From: Pseudomonas peli
Lineage (GTDB): Bacteria > Pseudomonadota > Gammaproteobacteria > Pseudomonadales > Pseudomonadaceae
NCBI RefSeq assembly: GCF_900099645.1
Contig: NZ_FMTL01000001.1
Coordinates: 806,001-870,000 of the forward strand
Direction of reading: 5' to 3'
Length of the DNA stretch: 64,000 nucleotides
Below, one piece after another: positions 53,485 to 61,441 of the stretch. The notes under the pieces are model-generated. The model had not been told where the DNA came from, made no database searches, and was given only the letters and a program-made list of their open reading frames with translations. The position numbers and the translations under genes were made by a program. Numbering within the stretch: the first letter of the stretch is position 1; every line of letters begins with the position of its first letter.

Positions 53485-53620
53485 GGCCAAGTGAAAACGT
53501 CGCGAGCGAAGGTTAGGCAAGGCGAAAGCAAACGAGGAAGCGGAGTGTACGAGTTGTACATGAGCATTCCGAGGTTGCTTTCAACGCGGCATAACCGAGC
53601 GCAGTAGTTTTCACACGGCC
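53485..53620. repeat. 136-bp imperfect palindromic intergenic element
   Basis: The arms begin GGCC..GTGAAAAC and end GTTTTCAC..GGCC. They match in blocks inward through GCG, GGTTA, AGCAA and CGGA to a central hairpin TGTAC-GAGTT-GTACA (53546-53560). The same core with changed bases recurs at 58670-58684. It ends 17 bp before the olsB start and so would lie in its leader. Confidence 0.75.
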
Positions 53621-53637
53621 GAAATGGAGATGACGGC

Positions 53638-54396
53638 ATGACCCAGATGGCAATCACCCGCGACCGCACCACCCCAGCTCGTCGCCTGCAGGCCGAGCGC
53701 TTACACGGCGCTGCCGCCCTGCGCGAAGCCCAGGCGCTGCGCTTTCGCGTATTCAGCGCCGAATTCGATGCCAAGCTCAAGGGTGCCGAACTGGGCCTGG
53801 ACATGGATGACTACGACATTCACTGCCAACACATCGGCGTGCGTGATCTCAACAGCGGTGAGCTGGTGGCCACTACCCGCCTGCTCGACCACCGCGCTGC
53901 CGCCAGCCTGGGGCGCTTCTACAGCGAAGAAGAATTCAGCCTGCACGGCCTGCCGCACCTCGAAGGCCCGGTGCTGGAAATCGGCCGCACCTGCGTCGAC
54001 GCGGCCTACCGCAACGGCGCAACCATCGCCGTGCTTTGGGGCGAGTTGGCCGAAGTGCTCAACGAAGGCGGTTACCGCTACCTGATGGGCTGCGCCAGCA
54101 TCTCCATGCAGGACGGGGGCATCCAGGCCCAGGCGATCATGCAGCGCCTGCGCGAACGCTACCTGTGCACCGAGCATTTGCGCGCCGAACCGAAAACTCC
54201 GCTGCCGGCGCTGGATGTGCCGAGCAACGTGATCGCCGAAATGCCGCCACTGCTCAAGGCCTATATGCGCCTGGGTGCGAAGATCTGTGGCGAGCCGTGC
54301 TGGGACCAGGATTTCCAGGTCGCTGACGTGTTTATCCTGCTCAAGCGCGACGAGCTGTGCCCGCGCTATGCACGGCACTTCAAAGCGGCTGTTTAA
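53638..54396 (+). CDS. olsB: L-ornithine N-alpha-acyltransferase
   Basis: 252 residues; the start at 53638 has GGAG 9 bases upstream. It shows the GNAT-like fold typical of Ols[51 protein letters not shown] and [13 protein letters not shown]. The enzyme transfers a 3-hydroxyacyl group from ACP to ornithine, giving lyso-ornithine lipid. olsA follows after 83 bp, completing the pathway for a phosphorus-free membrane lipid. The upstream PHO-box-like array is consistent with induction by phosphate limitation. Confidence 0.93.
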   Translation: MTQMAITRDRTTPARRLQAERLHGAAALREAQALRFRVFSAEFDAKLKGAELGLDMDDYDIHCQHIGVRDLNSGELVATTRLLDHRAAASLGRFYSEEEFSLHGLPHLEGPVLEIGRTCVDAAYRNGATIAVLWGELAEVLNEGGYRYLMGCASISMQDGGIQAQAIMQRLRERYLCTEHLRAEPKTPLPALDVPSNVIAEMPPLLKAYMRLGAKICGEPCWDQDFQVADVFILLKRDELCPRYARHFKAAV

Positions 54397-54424
54397 CAGC
54401 AGGTCGGAGTAATCTTGCACAACT

Positions 54425-54463
54425 CGCCGGCACTCTGTAGACAGTGCCGGCGTTTGTGTTTTT
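54425..54463 (+). terminator. intrinsic terminator or attenuator between olsB and olsA
   Basis: The perfect 10-bp stem CGCCGGCACT / AGTGCCGGCG (54425-54434, 54443-54452) has an 8-base loop and is followed by TTTGTGTTTTTG. It stands 28 bases after olsB and just before olsA, so transcription into olsA is probably reduced. Confidence 0.75.
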
Positions 54464-54479
54464 GTCGCGAGAGTGTTCG

Positions 54480-55259
54480 ATGAAGAAAGTGCGTTTGTAC
54501 CTGCGCCTGGCGCGCCTGCTGCTGGTGATCAGCCTCGGCACCCTGCTGGCCGGAGGCATCACTTTGCTTGAACGCCTGGTGCGGCATGACCTGATGCCGA
54601 CACGTCAGCGCCTGACCCGCTGGTTTCTCGCGCGTCTGGCAGGGGCGCTGCCATTCCGCTTGCAGGTGAAGGGCGAGCTGCCGCGCCAGCCAATGCTGTG
54701 GGTCAGCAATCACGTGTCCTGGACCGATATTCCGCTGCTCGGCATGCTCACTCCGCTGTCCTTCCTGTCCAAGGCCGAAGTGCGCACCTGGCCGGTGGCC
54801 GGTTGGCTGGCGCACAAGGCCGGCACCCTGTTTATCCGCCGCGGTTCGGGTGATAGCGGCCTGCTCAGCCAGCAGCTGGGCAACCACTTGCAACGCGGGC
54901 GTAACCTGCTGATCTTCCCCGAAGGCACCACCACTGATGGGCTGGGGCTGCGCACCTTCCACGGCCGCTTGCTGAGCAGCGCGATCGACAGCGGGGTTTA
55001 CATACAGCCAGTGGCCATCCGTTACCTGCGTGATGGCAAACCCTGCAGCGTGGCGCCGTTTATCGGCGATGACGACATGCTCTCGCACCTGCTGCGCTTG
55101 CTCGGCAGCGAGTTGGGTGAAGTGCAGATCCAGCTGCTGACACCGATTGCCAGCCGTGAGCTGAACCGCAATGCCCTGGCTCGCGCGGCGCAGCAAGCGA
55201 TCAGCCAGGCGCTGTTTGGCACAGCTGTACTACGCGAGGAAGAAAGCCGGGCCGCTTAA
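54480..55259 (+). CDS. olsA: lyso-ornithine lipid O-acyltransferase
   Basis: 259 residues from ATG 54480 (GAGAG upstream). The N-terminal membrane segment (LARLLLVISLGTLLAGGITL) is followed by the PlsC-type motifs: NHVSWTDIP (HX4D, near 80), the hydrophobic LSFLSKAEVRTWPVAGW, FIRRGSGD and FPEGTTTDG (EGTT, near 150). It acylates the 3-hydroxyl of lyso-ornithine lipid using acyl-ACP. Its position after olsB supports the assignment over a generic phosphatidate-pathway acyltransferase. Confidence 0.9.
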   Translation: MKKVRLYLRLARLLLVISLGTLLAGGITLLERLVRHDLMPTRQRLTRWFLARLAGALPFRLQVKGELPRQPMLWVSNHVSWTDIPLLGMLTPLSFLSKAEVRTWPVAGWLAHKAGTLFIRRGSGDSGLLSQQLGNHLQRGRNLLIFPEGTTTDGLGLRTFHGRLLSSAIDSGVYIQPVAIRYLRDGKPCSVAPFIGDDDMLSHLLRLLGSELGEVQIQLLTPIASRELNRNALARAAQQAISQALFGTAVLREEESRAA

Positions 55260-55840
55260 TCAACGAGTCCACGCTCGCGCGCCACGAAGGCCTGCAGCTC
55301 GGGATAGAACTGGCGAAAATCCTCCAGCAGCGGCTGATACAGCCGCTCCAGCTCGGCCGCACCGCCGGCCAGCAAGCCTGGCCGCGATAGCCGCCGATCA
55401 ATCCCCGCGACCACCTGCTCCAGCACGGCAAATTCGCGGTAACTGCCCAGCCAATCCTGCGCGGCCATGCGCGGCGCAATGTGCGCCAGACGCTCAGGCA
55501 AACGCGGCTCGTCAGCAAGGACTTGATAAACCCGCCCGGTAAAACGCGGCAGTGGCTCGGCGGCATAGTCGCCCCAATTCAGCGCCAAGCAGTGATCGAA
55601 AAACACATCCAGCAAGATGCCGCTGTAGCGCCGCCGCTCAACCGGGAAACGCGCCCGCGCATGCGCTTGCAGCGGGTGGCTGTCGGTGAATACATCGATG
55701 CGTCGATGCAGGTGGATCGCCGCTTCGATATCCGCCGGCCACTGCCCGGCCAGCGGTCCTTTGACGAAATCGCCATACAGACTGCCTAGAAGTTGTGCCG
55801 GCGCGTCGCCGCCGAGGTGTAAATGTGCGAGGTAATTCAT
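55256..55840 (-). CDS. acpH: ACP phosphodiesterase
   Basis: 194 residues from ATG 55840, giving the canonical start MNYLAHLHLGGDAP. The all-helical HD-like family signature is present: LGSLYGDFVKGPL, HLHRRIDVFTDSHP and GILLDVFFDHCLA, with the metal-binding His and Asp. The enzyme removes the 4'-phosphopantetheine arm from holo-ACP. It converges on olsA with a 4-bp overlap. Since OlsB and OlsA use acyl-ACP, the linkage may be functional, but this neighbourhood is common in Pseudomonas. Confidence 0.88.
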   Translation of the reverse strand: MNYLAHLHLGGDAPAQLLGSLYGDFVKGPLAGQWPADIEAAIHLHRRIDVFTDSHPLQAHARARFPVERRRYSGILLDVFFDHCLALNWGDYAAEPLPRFTGRVYQVLADEPRLPERLAHIAPRMAAQDWLGSYREFAVLEQVVAGIDRRLSRPGLLAGGAAELERLYQPLLEDFRQFYPELQAFVARERGLVD

Positions 55841-55887
55841 GGCCACAGCTTACACATCAGCCGCCGTGATGATGACTATCGCCACGA

Positions 55888-55903
55888 ACGATCTGTATAT
55901 CGT
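55888..55903. promoter_or_regulatory. possible ArsR-type operator
   Basis: ACGAT CTGTAT ATCGT is an inverted repeat in the divergent region between acpH and the ArsR-family gene. Further CGATATA-like runs follow at about 55911 and 55932. It sits 65 bp upstream of the regulator start. Confidence 0.35.
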
Positions 55904-55967
55904 CAGCAGCCGATATAAAGTTCGCCCCATCGCGATATAGCGTTACGGCACACAGGGGATAACCTGC

Positions 55968-56270
55968 ATGCAACTCGACATCGATGAAGTAATCAAGGCC
56001 CTGGCCCACCCTGTGCGGCGCGACATCCTGCATTGGCTCAAAGACCCGCAGACGTACTTCGCCGACCAAGATCATCCGCTGGAAATCGGCGTATGCGCCG
56101 GCAAGATCGACCAGCGTACAGGCCTGTCGCAATCGACGGTCTCCGCGCATTTGGCCACCCTGCAGCGCGCCGGCCTGATCAGCAGCAAGAAGGTCGGCCA
56201 GTGGAACTTCTTCAAACGCAATGAAGAAACCATCCAGGCGTTCCTCAGCCACATCAGCCAAGCGCTCTAA
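55968..56270 (+). CDS. ArsR-family winged-helix regulator
   Basis: 100 residues. The winged helix is clear: ALAHPVRRDILHWLKDP at the start, the recognition helix TGLSQSTVSAHLATLQRAGL, and the wing ISSKKVGQWNFFKRNEE. No CxC metal site is seen in the DNA-binding region, only a single Cys (VCAGKID), so a metal-independent or thiol/redox signal is more likely. It stands 39 bp upstream of an MFS gene and then xenB, and is the likely repressor of both. Confidence 0.9.
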   Translation: MQLDIDEVIKALAHPVRRDILHWLKDPQTYFADQDHPLEIGVCAGKIDQRTGLSQSTVSAHLATLQRAGLISSKKVGQWNFFKRNEETIQAFLSHISQAL

Positions 56271-56309
56271 AACTAATTGTTCATTCACCCTTTTTCAGGA
56301 GCTGACGGC

Positions 56310-57476
56310 ATGCCTGCAGCGCTTCTCGTCCTCGCTTTGTCCGCGTTTGCCATCGGCACCACGGAATTCGTCATCATGGGCCTGCTGCCAGAAGTGGCGG
56401 GCGACCTTGGCGTATCGATTCCCGGCGCCGGTTGGCTGGTCACCGGTTACGCCCTGGGCGTGGCAATCGGCGCACCGTTTATGGCCCTGGCCACCGCCAG
56501 CTGGCCTCGTAAAGCCTCACTGCTGACGCTGATGAGCATCTTTATCGCCGGCAACCTGTTCTGCGCCCTGGCCAGCGATTACCAGATGCTGATGCTCGCC
56601 CGGGTGATCACCGCCCTCTGCCATGGCGCCTTCTTCGGCATCGGCTCGGTGGTTGCCGCCAGCCTGGTGCCGGCCAATCGCCGCGCTTCGGCCGTCGCCT
56701 TGATGTTTACCGGACTGACCCTGGCCAACGTGCTGGGCGTACCGCTGGGCACCGCACTGGGCCAGTACGCCGGCTGGCGCTCGACCTTCTGGGCCGTGAC
56801 CCTGATTGGCGTGATTGCACTGATTGGCCTGTGGCGCGTGTTGCCGAGCAAAACCGATGAAGCCAAAGCCGACTTCGCCAGCGAAGTGCGCGCCCTGCGC
56901 GGTGCCGGCTTATGGCTGGCGCTGAGCACCACGGTGCTGTTCTCTGCGGCGATGTTTGCCCTGTTCACCTATATCGCGCCGCTGCTCGGCGAGGTCACCG
57001 GCGTATCGCCCAACGGCGTGACCTGGACCCTGCTACTGATCGGCCTCGGCCTGACCCTCGGCAACGTACTCGGCGGCCGCCTGGCTGACCGCAGCCTGAA
57101 GGCCACCCTGGTCGGCGTGTTCGTCGCCATGGCGGTGATCTCCACCCTGTTCAGCTGGACCAGCCAGGCGCTGATCCCCGCCGAAATCACCCTGTTCCTC
57201 TGGGCCACCGCCGCCTTCGCGGCCGTGCCGGCCTTGCAGGTCAATGTGGTGGCTTTTGGCAGCGGCGCGCCGAACCTGGTGTCGACCCTAAATATTGGTG
57301 CCTTCAACCTCGGCAACGCCCTCGGTGCCTGGGTTGGCGGCCTGGTGATCGCCGAAGGCTTCGGCCTGACCCGCGTACCCCTGGCCGCTGCAGCCCTAGC
57401 TGTACTGGCGCTGCTGGCCACCCTGCTGACCTTCAGTACTCGTAGCCCTGAACCGCAACTTGCACTCAACGAATAA
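56310..57476 (+). CDS. MFS transporter, DHA1 type
   Basis: 388 residues from ATG 56310 (AGGAG at 8 bases). Twelve membrane segments are visible, beginning LLVLALSAFAIGTTEFVIMGLLPEVAGDLG. The loop motif GYALGVAIGAPFMALAT and the later GNVLGGRLADRS correspond to motif A-like segments of DHA1 drug/arabinose-type efflux carriers (AraJ/YdhP group). Substrate unknown; cotranscription with xenB suggests export of an electrophile or its reduced product. Confidence 0.88.
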   Translation: MPAALLVLALSAFAIGTTEFVIMGLLPEVAGDLGVSIPGAGWLVTGYALGVAIGAPFMALATASWPRKASLLTLMSIFIAGNLFCALASDYQMLMLARVITALCHGAFFGIGSVVAASLVPANRRASAVALMFTGLTLANVLGVPLGTALGQYAGWRSTFWAVTLIGVIALIGLWRVLPSKTDEAKADFASEVRALRGAGLWLALSTTVLFSAAMFALFTYIAPLLGEVTGVSPNGVTWTLLLIGLGLTLGNVLGGRLADRSLKATLVGVFVAMAVISTLFSWTSQALIPAEITLFLWATAAFAAVPALQVNVVAFGSGAPNLVSTLNIGAFNLGNALGAWVGGLVIAEGFGLTRVPLAAAALAVLALLATLLTFSTRSPEPQLALNE

Positions 57477-57493
57477 CCTGAGAGGACCGTCCC

Positions 57494-58543
57494 ATGACCA
57501 CACTTTTCGACCCGATCCAGATTGGCGATCTGCAACTCAACAATCGCATCATCATGGCCCCGCTAACCCGCTGCCGCGCCGATGAAGGCCGCGTACCCAA
57601 TGCGCTGATGGCCGAGTACTACGTGCAGCGCGCCAGCGCCGGCCTGATCATCAGTGAAGCCACGGCCGTAACCCCGATGGGCGTCGGCTACCCGGACACC
57701 CCCGGCATCTGGTCGGATGATCAGGTACGCGGCTGGAGCAATGTGACCAAGGCCGTGCACGCTGCAGGCGGCAAGATCGTCCTGCAACTGTGGCACGTTG
57801 GGCGCATTTCCGACCCGATCTACCTGAACGGTCAACTGCCGGTCGCACCGAGCGCCATCCAGCCGGCGGGTCACGTCAGCCTGGTGCGCCCGATGAAGGA
57901 CTTCGTCACCCCGCGCGCCCTGGAAACTGAAGAAATCGCCGACATCGTCGAGGCCTATCGCCTGGGCGCGGAAAACGCCAAGGCCGCCGGCTTTGACGGC
58001 GTGGAAATCCACGGTGCGAACGGTTACCTGCTCGACCAGTTCCTGCAGAGCAGCACCAACCAGCGCACCGACCGCTACGGCGGCAGCCTGGAAAACCGCG
58101 CACGCCTGCTGCTAGAAGTCACTGATGCAGCGATTGAAGTCTGGGGCGCTGGCCGCGTAGGTGTGCACCTGGCACCGCGTGCCGACAGCCATGACATGGG
58201 CGACGCCAACCGCGCCGAGACCTTCACCTATGTCGCTCGCGAGTTGGGCAAACGCGGCATCGCCTTTATCTGCGCCCGTGAGAAGGAAGCTGACGACAGC
58301 CTGTCGCCAAGCCTGAAACAAGCCTTCGGCGGCGTGTTTATCGCCAACGAGCGATTCACCAAGGATCAAGCCAATGCCTGGCTGGCTGAAGGCAAAGCCG
58401 ATGCAGTGGCCTTCGGCATTCCGTTTATCGCCAACCCGGACCTGCCGGCGCGCCTGGCGCAGGATGCCGAGCTGAACACCCCGCACCCGGAAACCTTCTA
58501 CGGCAAGGGCCCGGTCGGCTACCTCGACTACCCAACGCTGTAA
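57494..58543 (+). CDS. xenB: Old Yellow Enzyme family xenobiotic reductase
   Basis: 349 residues. OYE features are all present: LFDPIQIGDLQLNNRIIMAPLTRCRA, LQLWHVGRISDP, the catalytic pair in VEIHGANGYLLDQFLQ (His and Asn), and STNQRTDRYGGSLENRARLL. The FMN-dependent enzyme uses NADPH to reduce activated alkenes, nitrate esters or nitroaromatics. The ArsR-MFS-xenB order corresponds to what I recall for the xenB locus of P. aeruginosa, supporting the name. 17 bp after the MFS stop. Confidence 0.9.
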   Translation: MTTLFDPIQIGDLQLNNRIIMAPLTRCRADEGRVPNALMAEYYVQRASAGLIISEATAVTPMGVGYPDTPGIWSDDQVRGWSNVTKAVHAAGGKIVLQLWHVGRISDPIYLNGQLPVAPSAIQPAGHVSLVRPMKDFVTPRALETEEIADIVEAYRLGAENAKAAGFDGVEIHGANGYLLDQFLQSSTNQRTDRYGGSLENRARLLLEVTDAAIEVWGAGRVGVHLAPRADSHDMGDANRAETFTYVARELGKRGIAFICAREKEADDSLSPSLKQAFGGVFIANERFTKDQANAWLAEGKADAVAFGIPFIANPDLPARLAQDAELNTPHPETFYGKGPVGYLDYPTL

Positions 58544-58564
58544 TTAAGGTGATCAAACCGGCAT

Positions 58565-58592
58565 AAAAAAGCCCGCCAATTGGCGGGCTTTT
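58565..58592 (+). terminator. intrinsic terminator of xenB
   Basis: The 18-bp palindrome GCCCGCCAATTGGCGGGC (58571-58588) is flanked by A6 and TTTTC. Confidence 0.85.
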
Positions 58593-58641
58593 CTTTGCAA
58601 CAGTTTTAGAACTACTTTAGGTCTAGCGAGCTAGAGCGAGA

Positions 58642-58790
58642 CAAGGCAGAAATGGCCGAGGGCGCGGAGTTTACTGGTTGTAAATGAGCAGTATTCGTTT
58701 CCCTCGCCCTTCGGGCCGCGCTAAAGCGCGTTAGCGGCAAGCCGCTTTCCGAGGCCATTTCTAACGCCTTATCGCCGACGCGCAGCAGAC
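58642..58790. repeat. palindromic intergenic element, second copy with extra hairpins
   Basis: The left arm AAGGCAGAAATGGCC pairs with the distant GGCCATTTCTAACGCCTT on the right. The central hairpin is TTTAC-TGGTT-GTAAA (58670-58684), the covarying counterpart of 53546-53560. The right half holds additional GC-rich hairpins (GCGCTAAAGCGC and GCGGCAAGCCGC). It lies between xenB and the coiled-coil gene. Confidence 0.7.
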
Positions 58791-58796
58791 CGATCC

Positions 58797-59642
58797 TTAG
58801 CGTGCGTCGATCTGCTGCTGCAGGTTCAGTACCTGCGCCTGCAGGGTGCTGATATTGCGGGTCATCTGCGCGCGGAACGCATCGAACTCGGCGGTGCTGC
58901 TGCCGGCGGAACGGGTTTCCAGGTCGCTTTTCAACACCAGCAGGTCCTGCTCCACACGGGCAATCGCCTGGCTGGAATTACCCTGTTTCTTGAGCGCATC
59001 AATCTCGCTGCGCAGACCGGCAATTTCCTCGTCGAACTTGCTCTGCCCGGCCAGTGCGCTTTTCAGGGTGGCTTGCTCGCTTTTCAGCGCGGCCTGCTCG
59101 GCAGTGAGCTTCTTCAGAGTGGCTTCGAGCTTTTCGCCACCACCTTCCTGGCCTTTCAGCTGCGCGGCCAGTTGCTCAAGGCGCTTGCTCTGTTCCGAAT
59201 TCTGCCCACTGGCGCCCTGCTGTTGTTTGCTCAGCTCGGCCAGTTTGCTTTCCAGTTGCTTGACCTGCAGCTTCAGCGCTTCACTGCCGCTGGTGACCGA
59301 GGATTCGGTAGCCACCACCTTGCCGGAAATATCCTGAATACGACCGGCGGCTTCCTCGCTGATGCGCGCAAAGCTTTCCTGGGTCGCCACCAGTTGCTGC
59401 TCCATCAGGCTGATCTGCTGGAAACTCCACCAGCCGAGCCCGCCCAGGGCGATCATCAAGGCGCCAACCAGAGCCCAGAGCGGGCCAGTGCTGGCCGACT
59501 TCACCGGCGCAACGGCCGCCGCACGGCCATTGGCTGGGCTGCGCGCAGGCTCCGACTGCTCGGCGGCATAGTCATCGTGATCGCGGTGATCTGCCCGCAG
59601 GCTAGGCACGTGATCGAGTTCGTCGTTGGCATCGTTACGCAT
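58797..59642 (-). CDS. single-pass membrane protein with long coiled coil
   Basis: 281 residues. A ~48-residue acidic, polar cytoplasmic N terminus is followed by one membrane segment (GPLWALVGALMIALGGLGWWSF, about 52-73). The remaining ~200 residues are predicted coiled coil (LKLQVKQLESKLAELSKQQQ, LKKLTAEQAALKSEQATLKS, then STLQAQVLNLQQQIDAR at the end), presumably periplasmic. No cysteines and no enzymatic motif. The type II topology resembles envelope spacer or scaffold proteins. Function unknown. A ribosome-binding AAGG precedes ATG 59642. Confidence 0.8.
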   Translation of the reverse strand: MRNDANDELDHVPSLRADHRDHDDYAAEQSEPARSPANGRAAAVAPVKSASTGPLWALVGALMIALGGLGWWSFQQISLMEQQLVATQESFARISEEAAGRIQDISGKVVATESSVTSGSEALKLQVKQLESKLAELSKQQQGASGQNSEQSKRLEQLAAQLKGQEGGGEKLEATLKKLTAEQAALKSEQATLKSALAGQSKFDEEIAGLRSEIDALKKQGNSSQAIARVEQDLLVLKSDLETRSAGSSTAEFDAFRAQMTRNISTLQAQVLNLQQQIDAR

Positions 59643-59953
59643 GGGTCAACCTTCAGTAGCAGAATGCCGCGCAGTATACCGATTCGCGCGCAGGGCTTCA
59701 GTGTCGCGCCATGCCAGTGCAAGGTGCACCGACGAAGGGCACGGCTCAGGCCATCGACCCGCTGTAGGCCTCGCAGTTCCGCAGAATGTGAGCTGGTACG
59801 CGCTTTGCACTTGTCTATTTGCGACGTTTTCGTAGCACCAGGGAGCAAAGGTGTTACAGGCGCGATCCGCACGCGGGAAACGCGGCGAGACCAGGCCGGT
59901 GGAATTCAGGATGGATGACACACAGCCCACTTGTACTGACGGGGGAAAGGTCC
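59643..59953. promoter_or_regulatory. 311-bp divergent region with a sigma-54-like promoter
   Basis: Between the coiled-coil gene and a small gene. CTGGTACGCGCTTTGCA at 59793-59809 keeps the invariant GG (-24) and GC (-12) with correct spacing and matches the YTGGCACGrNNNTTGCW consensus except for two positions. It faces the small gene at 59954, predicting a leader of about 130 bases. No ORF is supported in this region. Confidence 0.4.
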
Positions 59954-60265
59954 ATGGAGCTGAACAGAGAAGTACTGGATTGCATGATGAGCTTGCGCCG
60001 CAGGCTGCGCGAAGAATTGACGGTGGACATCCGCATGAGCCAGCCGGATGCAATCAACAGCATGCTCAGCGCCTGTCTCACCTCAAGCAGCGAGGAAACC
60101 CGGCAACTGGGGCAACTGCTAGCCCAATACAGCGACCGTCCCTTCGGCGAGCCTGCGAGCACACCACGCATGCAGGCCGGACACCCGCTGCTGGTGGAAG
60201 AAAACGCACACCGCCCGTCTAGCGCCTCGGTGCGCATGTATCGCGGTCAGCGCGTTTACGCCTGA
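59954..60265 (+). CDS. small protein of unknown function
   Basis: 103 residues from ATG 59954, with AAAGG 5 bases upstream; the longer frame beginning at 59819 would read through the promoter leader. The N-terminal ~60 residues are helical and charged (LDCMMSLRRRLREELTVDIR) and the C terminus is polar and probably disordered (EENAHRPSSASVRMYRGQRVYA). No family recognised. A sigma-54-like promoter upstream suggests control by nitrogen, carbon or flagellar-type enhancer-binding regulators. Convergent with the epimerase gene. Confidence 0.7.
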   Translation: MELNREVLDCMMSLRRRLREELTVDIRMSQPDAINSMLSACLTSSSEETRQLGQLLAQYSDRPFGEPASTPRMQAGHPLLVEENAHRPSSASVRMYRGQRVYA

Positions 60266-60282
60266 GACCTGTTTACCGGCAG

Positions 60283-61275
60283 TCAACTCGGGTGATGCGC
60301 CTGCCACCAGGCGCAGAACTCATCCAGTGCGCTCCATAAACTGGCCTTGGGTTCATACTCCAGATACTGCTGCGCGCGGCTGATATCCAGGGAGAAATCC
60401 TTAGCCATCACCGCCACACCCAGGCGGAACAGGGTCGGCTCCGGGCGACCGGGCAGCAGCTTGCACACGCCCTCGTTCAAGGCCGCCGCGCCATACGCCA
60501 GGCCATAAGGCAGATGGCGGGTCACCGGCGGCAGGTCGAGTTTGCGCAGCACATAATTGACCACATCCCACAGCGGCACCGGCGCGCCATTGCTGATGTT
60601 GTAGACCTGCCCCAGCGCCGGCCCAGCCGCCAGTAGGCAGCTCATCAGCGCTTCGTTGAGGTTGTGCACGCTGGTGAAATCAACCTTGTTCAGGCCGTTG
60701 CCGATGATCGACAACCGCCCCTTGCGTTGCATATTGATCAAGCGCGGAAAGATGCTGGTGTCACCCGCACCGGTGACAAAACGCGGACGCAGCGCCAGCA
60801 CCTCCAGGCCGAATTCCTGGGCGGCAAACACCTGCTGCTCAGCGAGAAACTTGGTTTTGCCGTAGTGATCGGAAAAACGCTTGGGCAGCTGTTCTTCAAG
60901 CAGGCCGACATGCGCCTGACCATCGAAATACACCGACGGCGACGACAGATGCACCAAACGCCGCACCTTCTGTTTCAAACAGGCGTCGACCACGTTTTCG
61001 GTGACCGTGACATTGGCCTGATAGAAATGCTCGTAACGCCCCCAGACGCCAACCGCGCCTGCGCAGTGCACCACCATTTCAACATCCCGGCACAGCTGCT
61101 GCACCAGTTCCGGGTCGGACAGATCGCCCTGGACAAACTCCGCGCCACGCGCACACAGATGCTCAACACCCTCGGCACGCCGACCGTTGACCCGCACACT
61201 CAGGCCCTGCTCCAAGGCAAAGCGGGCGAAACGCCCGCCGATAAAGCCACTGGCCCCGGTTACCAGAATCTTCAT
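60283..61275 (-). CDS. NAD-dependent epimerase/dehydratase, 3beta-HSD-like SDR
   Basis: 330 residues from ATG 61275, where the Rossmann motif begins at once (MKILVTGASGFIGGRFARFA). The extended-SDR active site is VHLSSPSVYF (Ser) with YGKTK (Tyr/Lys) 20-odd residues later, though the Tyr is preceded by SDH. RPRFVTGAGDTSIFPRL and YNISNGAPVPLWDVVNYVL match the family that includes 3beta-hydroxysteroid dehydrogenase-like proteins. Substrate unknown. The long open frame to 61449 overlaps the divergent gene and is rejected. Confidence 0.87.
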   Translation of the reverse strand: MKILVTGASGFIGGRFARFALEQGLSVRVNGRRAEGVEHLCARGAEFVQGDLSDPELVQQLCRDVEMVVHCAGAVGVWGRYEHFYQANVTVTENVVDACLKQKVRRLVHLSSPSVYFDGQAHVGLLEEQLPKRFSDHYGKTKFLAEQQVFAAQEFGLEVLALRPRFVTGAGDTSIFPRLINMQRKGRLSIIGNGLNKVDFTSVHNLNEALMSCLLAAGPALGQVYNISNGAPVPLWDVVNYVLRKLDLPPVTRHLPYGLAYGAAALNEGVCKLLPGRPEPTLFRLGVAVMAKDFSLDISRAQQYLEYEPKASLWSALDEFCAWWQAHHPS

Positions 61276-61441
61276 TGCCGCCCCCTTTGCCGTGATTGCA
61301 GGCCACTCTAGCAGCGCACGCAGGGTGCTGCCGTGGCATTGCAAGCCAGAACAACGACTGCACACACCCTGCGATAGGCACGCACACGCTGCGGTAACCG
61401 CTAAGCTGTGCCCCAACATCACAGCATTGGAGGAACACGGG

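Noticed and set aside
55968..58543. Arsenic resistance operon
   Set aside because: The regulator is ArsR-like in fold only; it lacks an evident metal-binding CxC site and is followed by MFS and xenB genes rather than arsB or arsC.
59073..59918. 281-codon plus-strand frame over the coiled-coil gene
   Set aside because: Antisense shadow. The minus-strand protein has a clear membrane segment and heptad pattern.
61187..61441. Upstream extension of the saccharopine-dehydrogenase-like gene
   Set aside because: It overlaps the start of the divergent epimerase gene, whereas ATG 61442 has a GGAGG and begins directly with the Rossmann fold.
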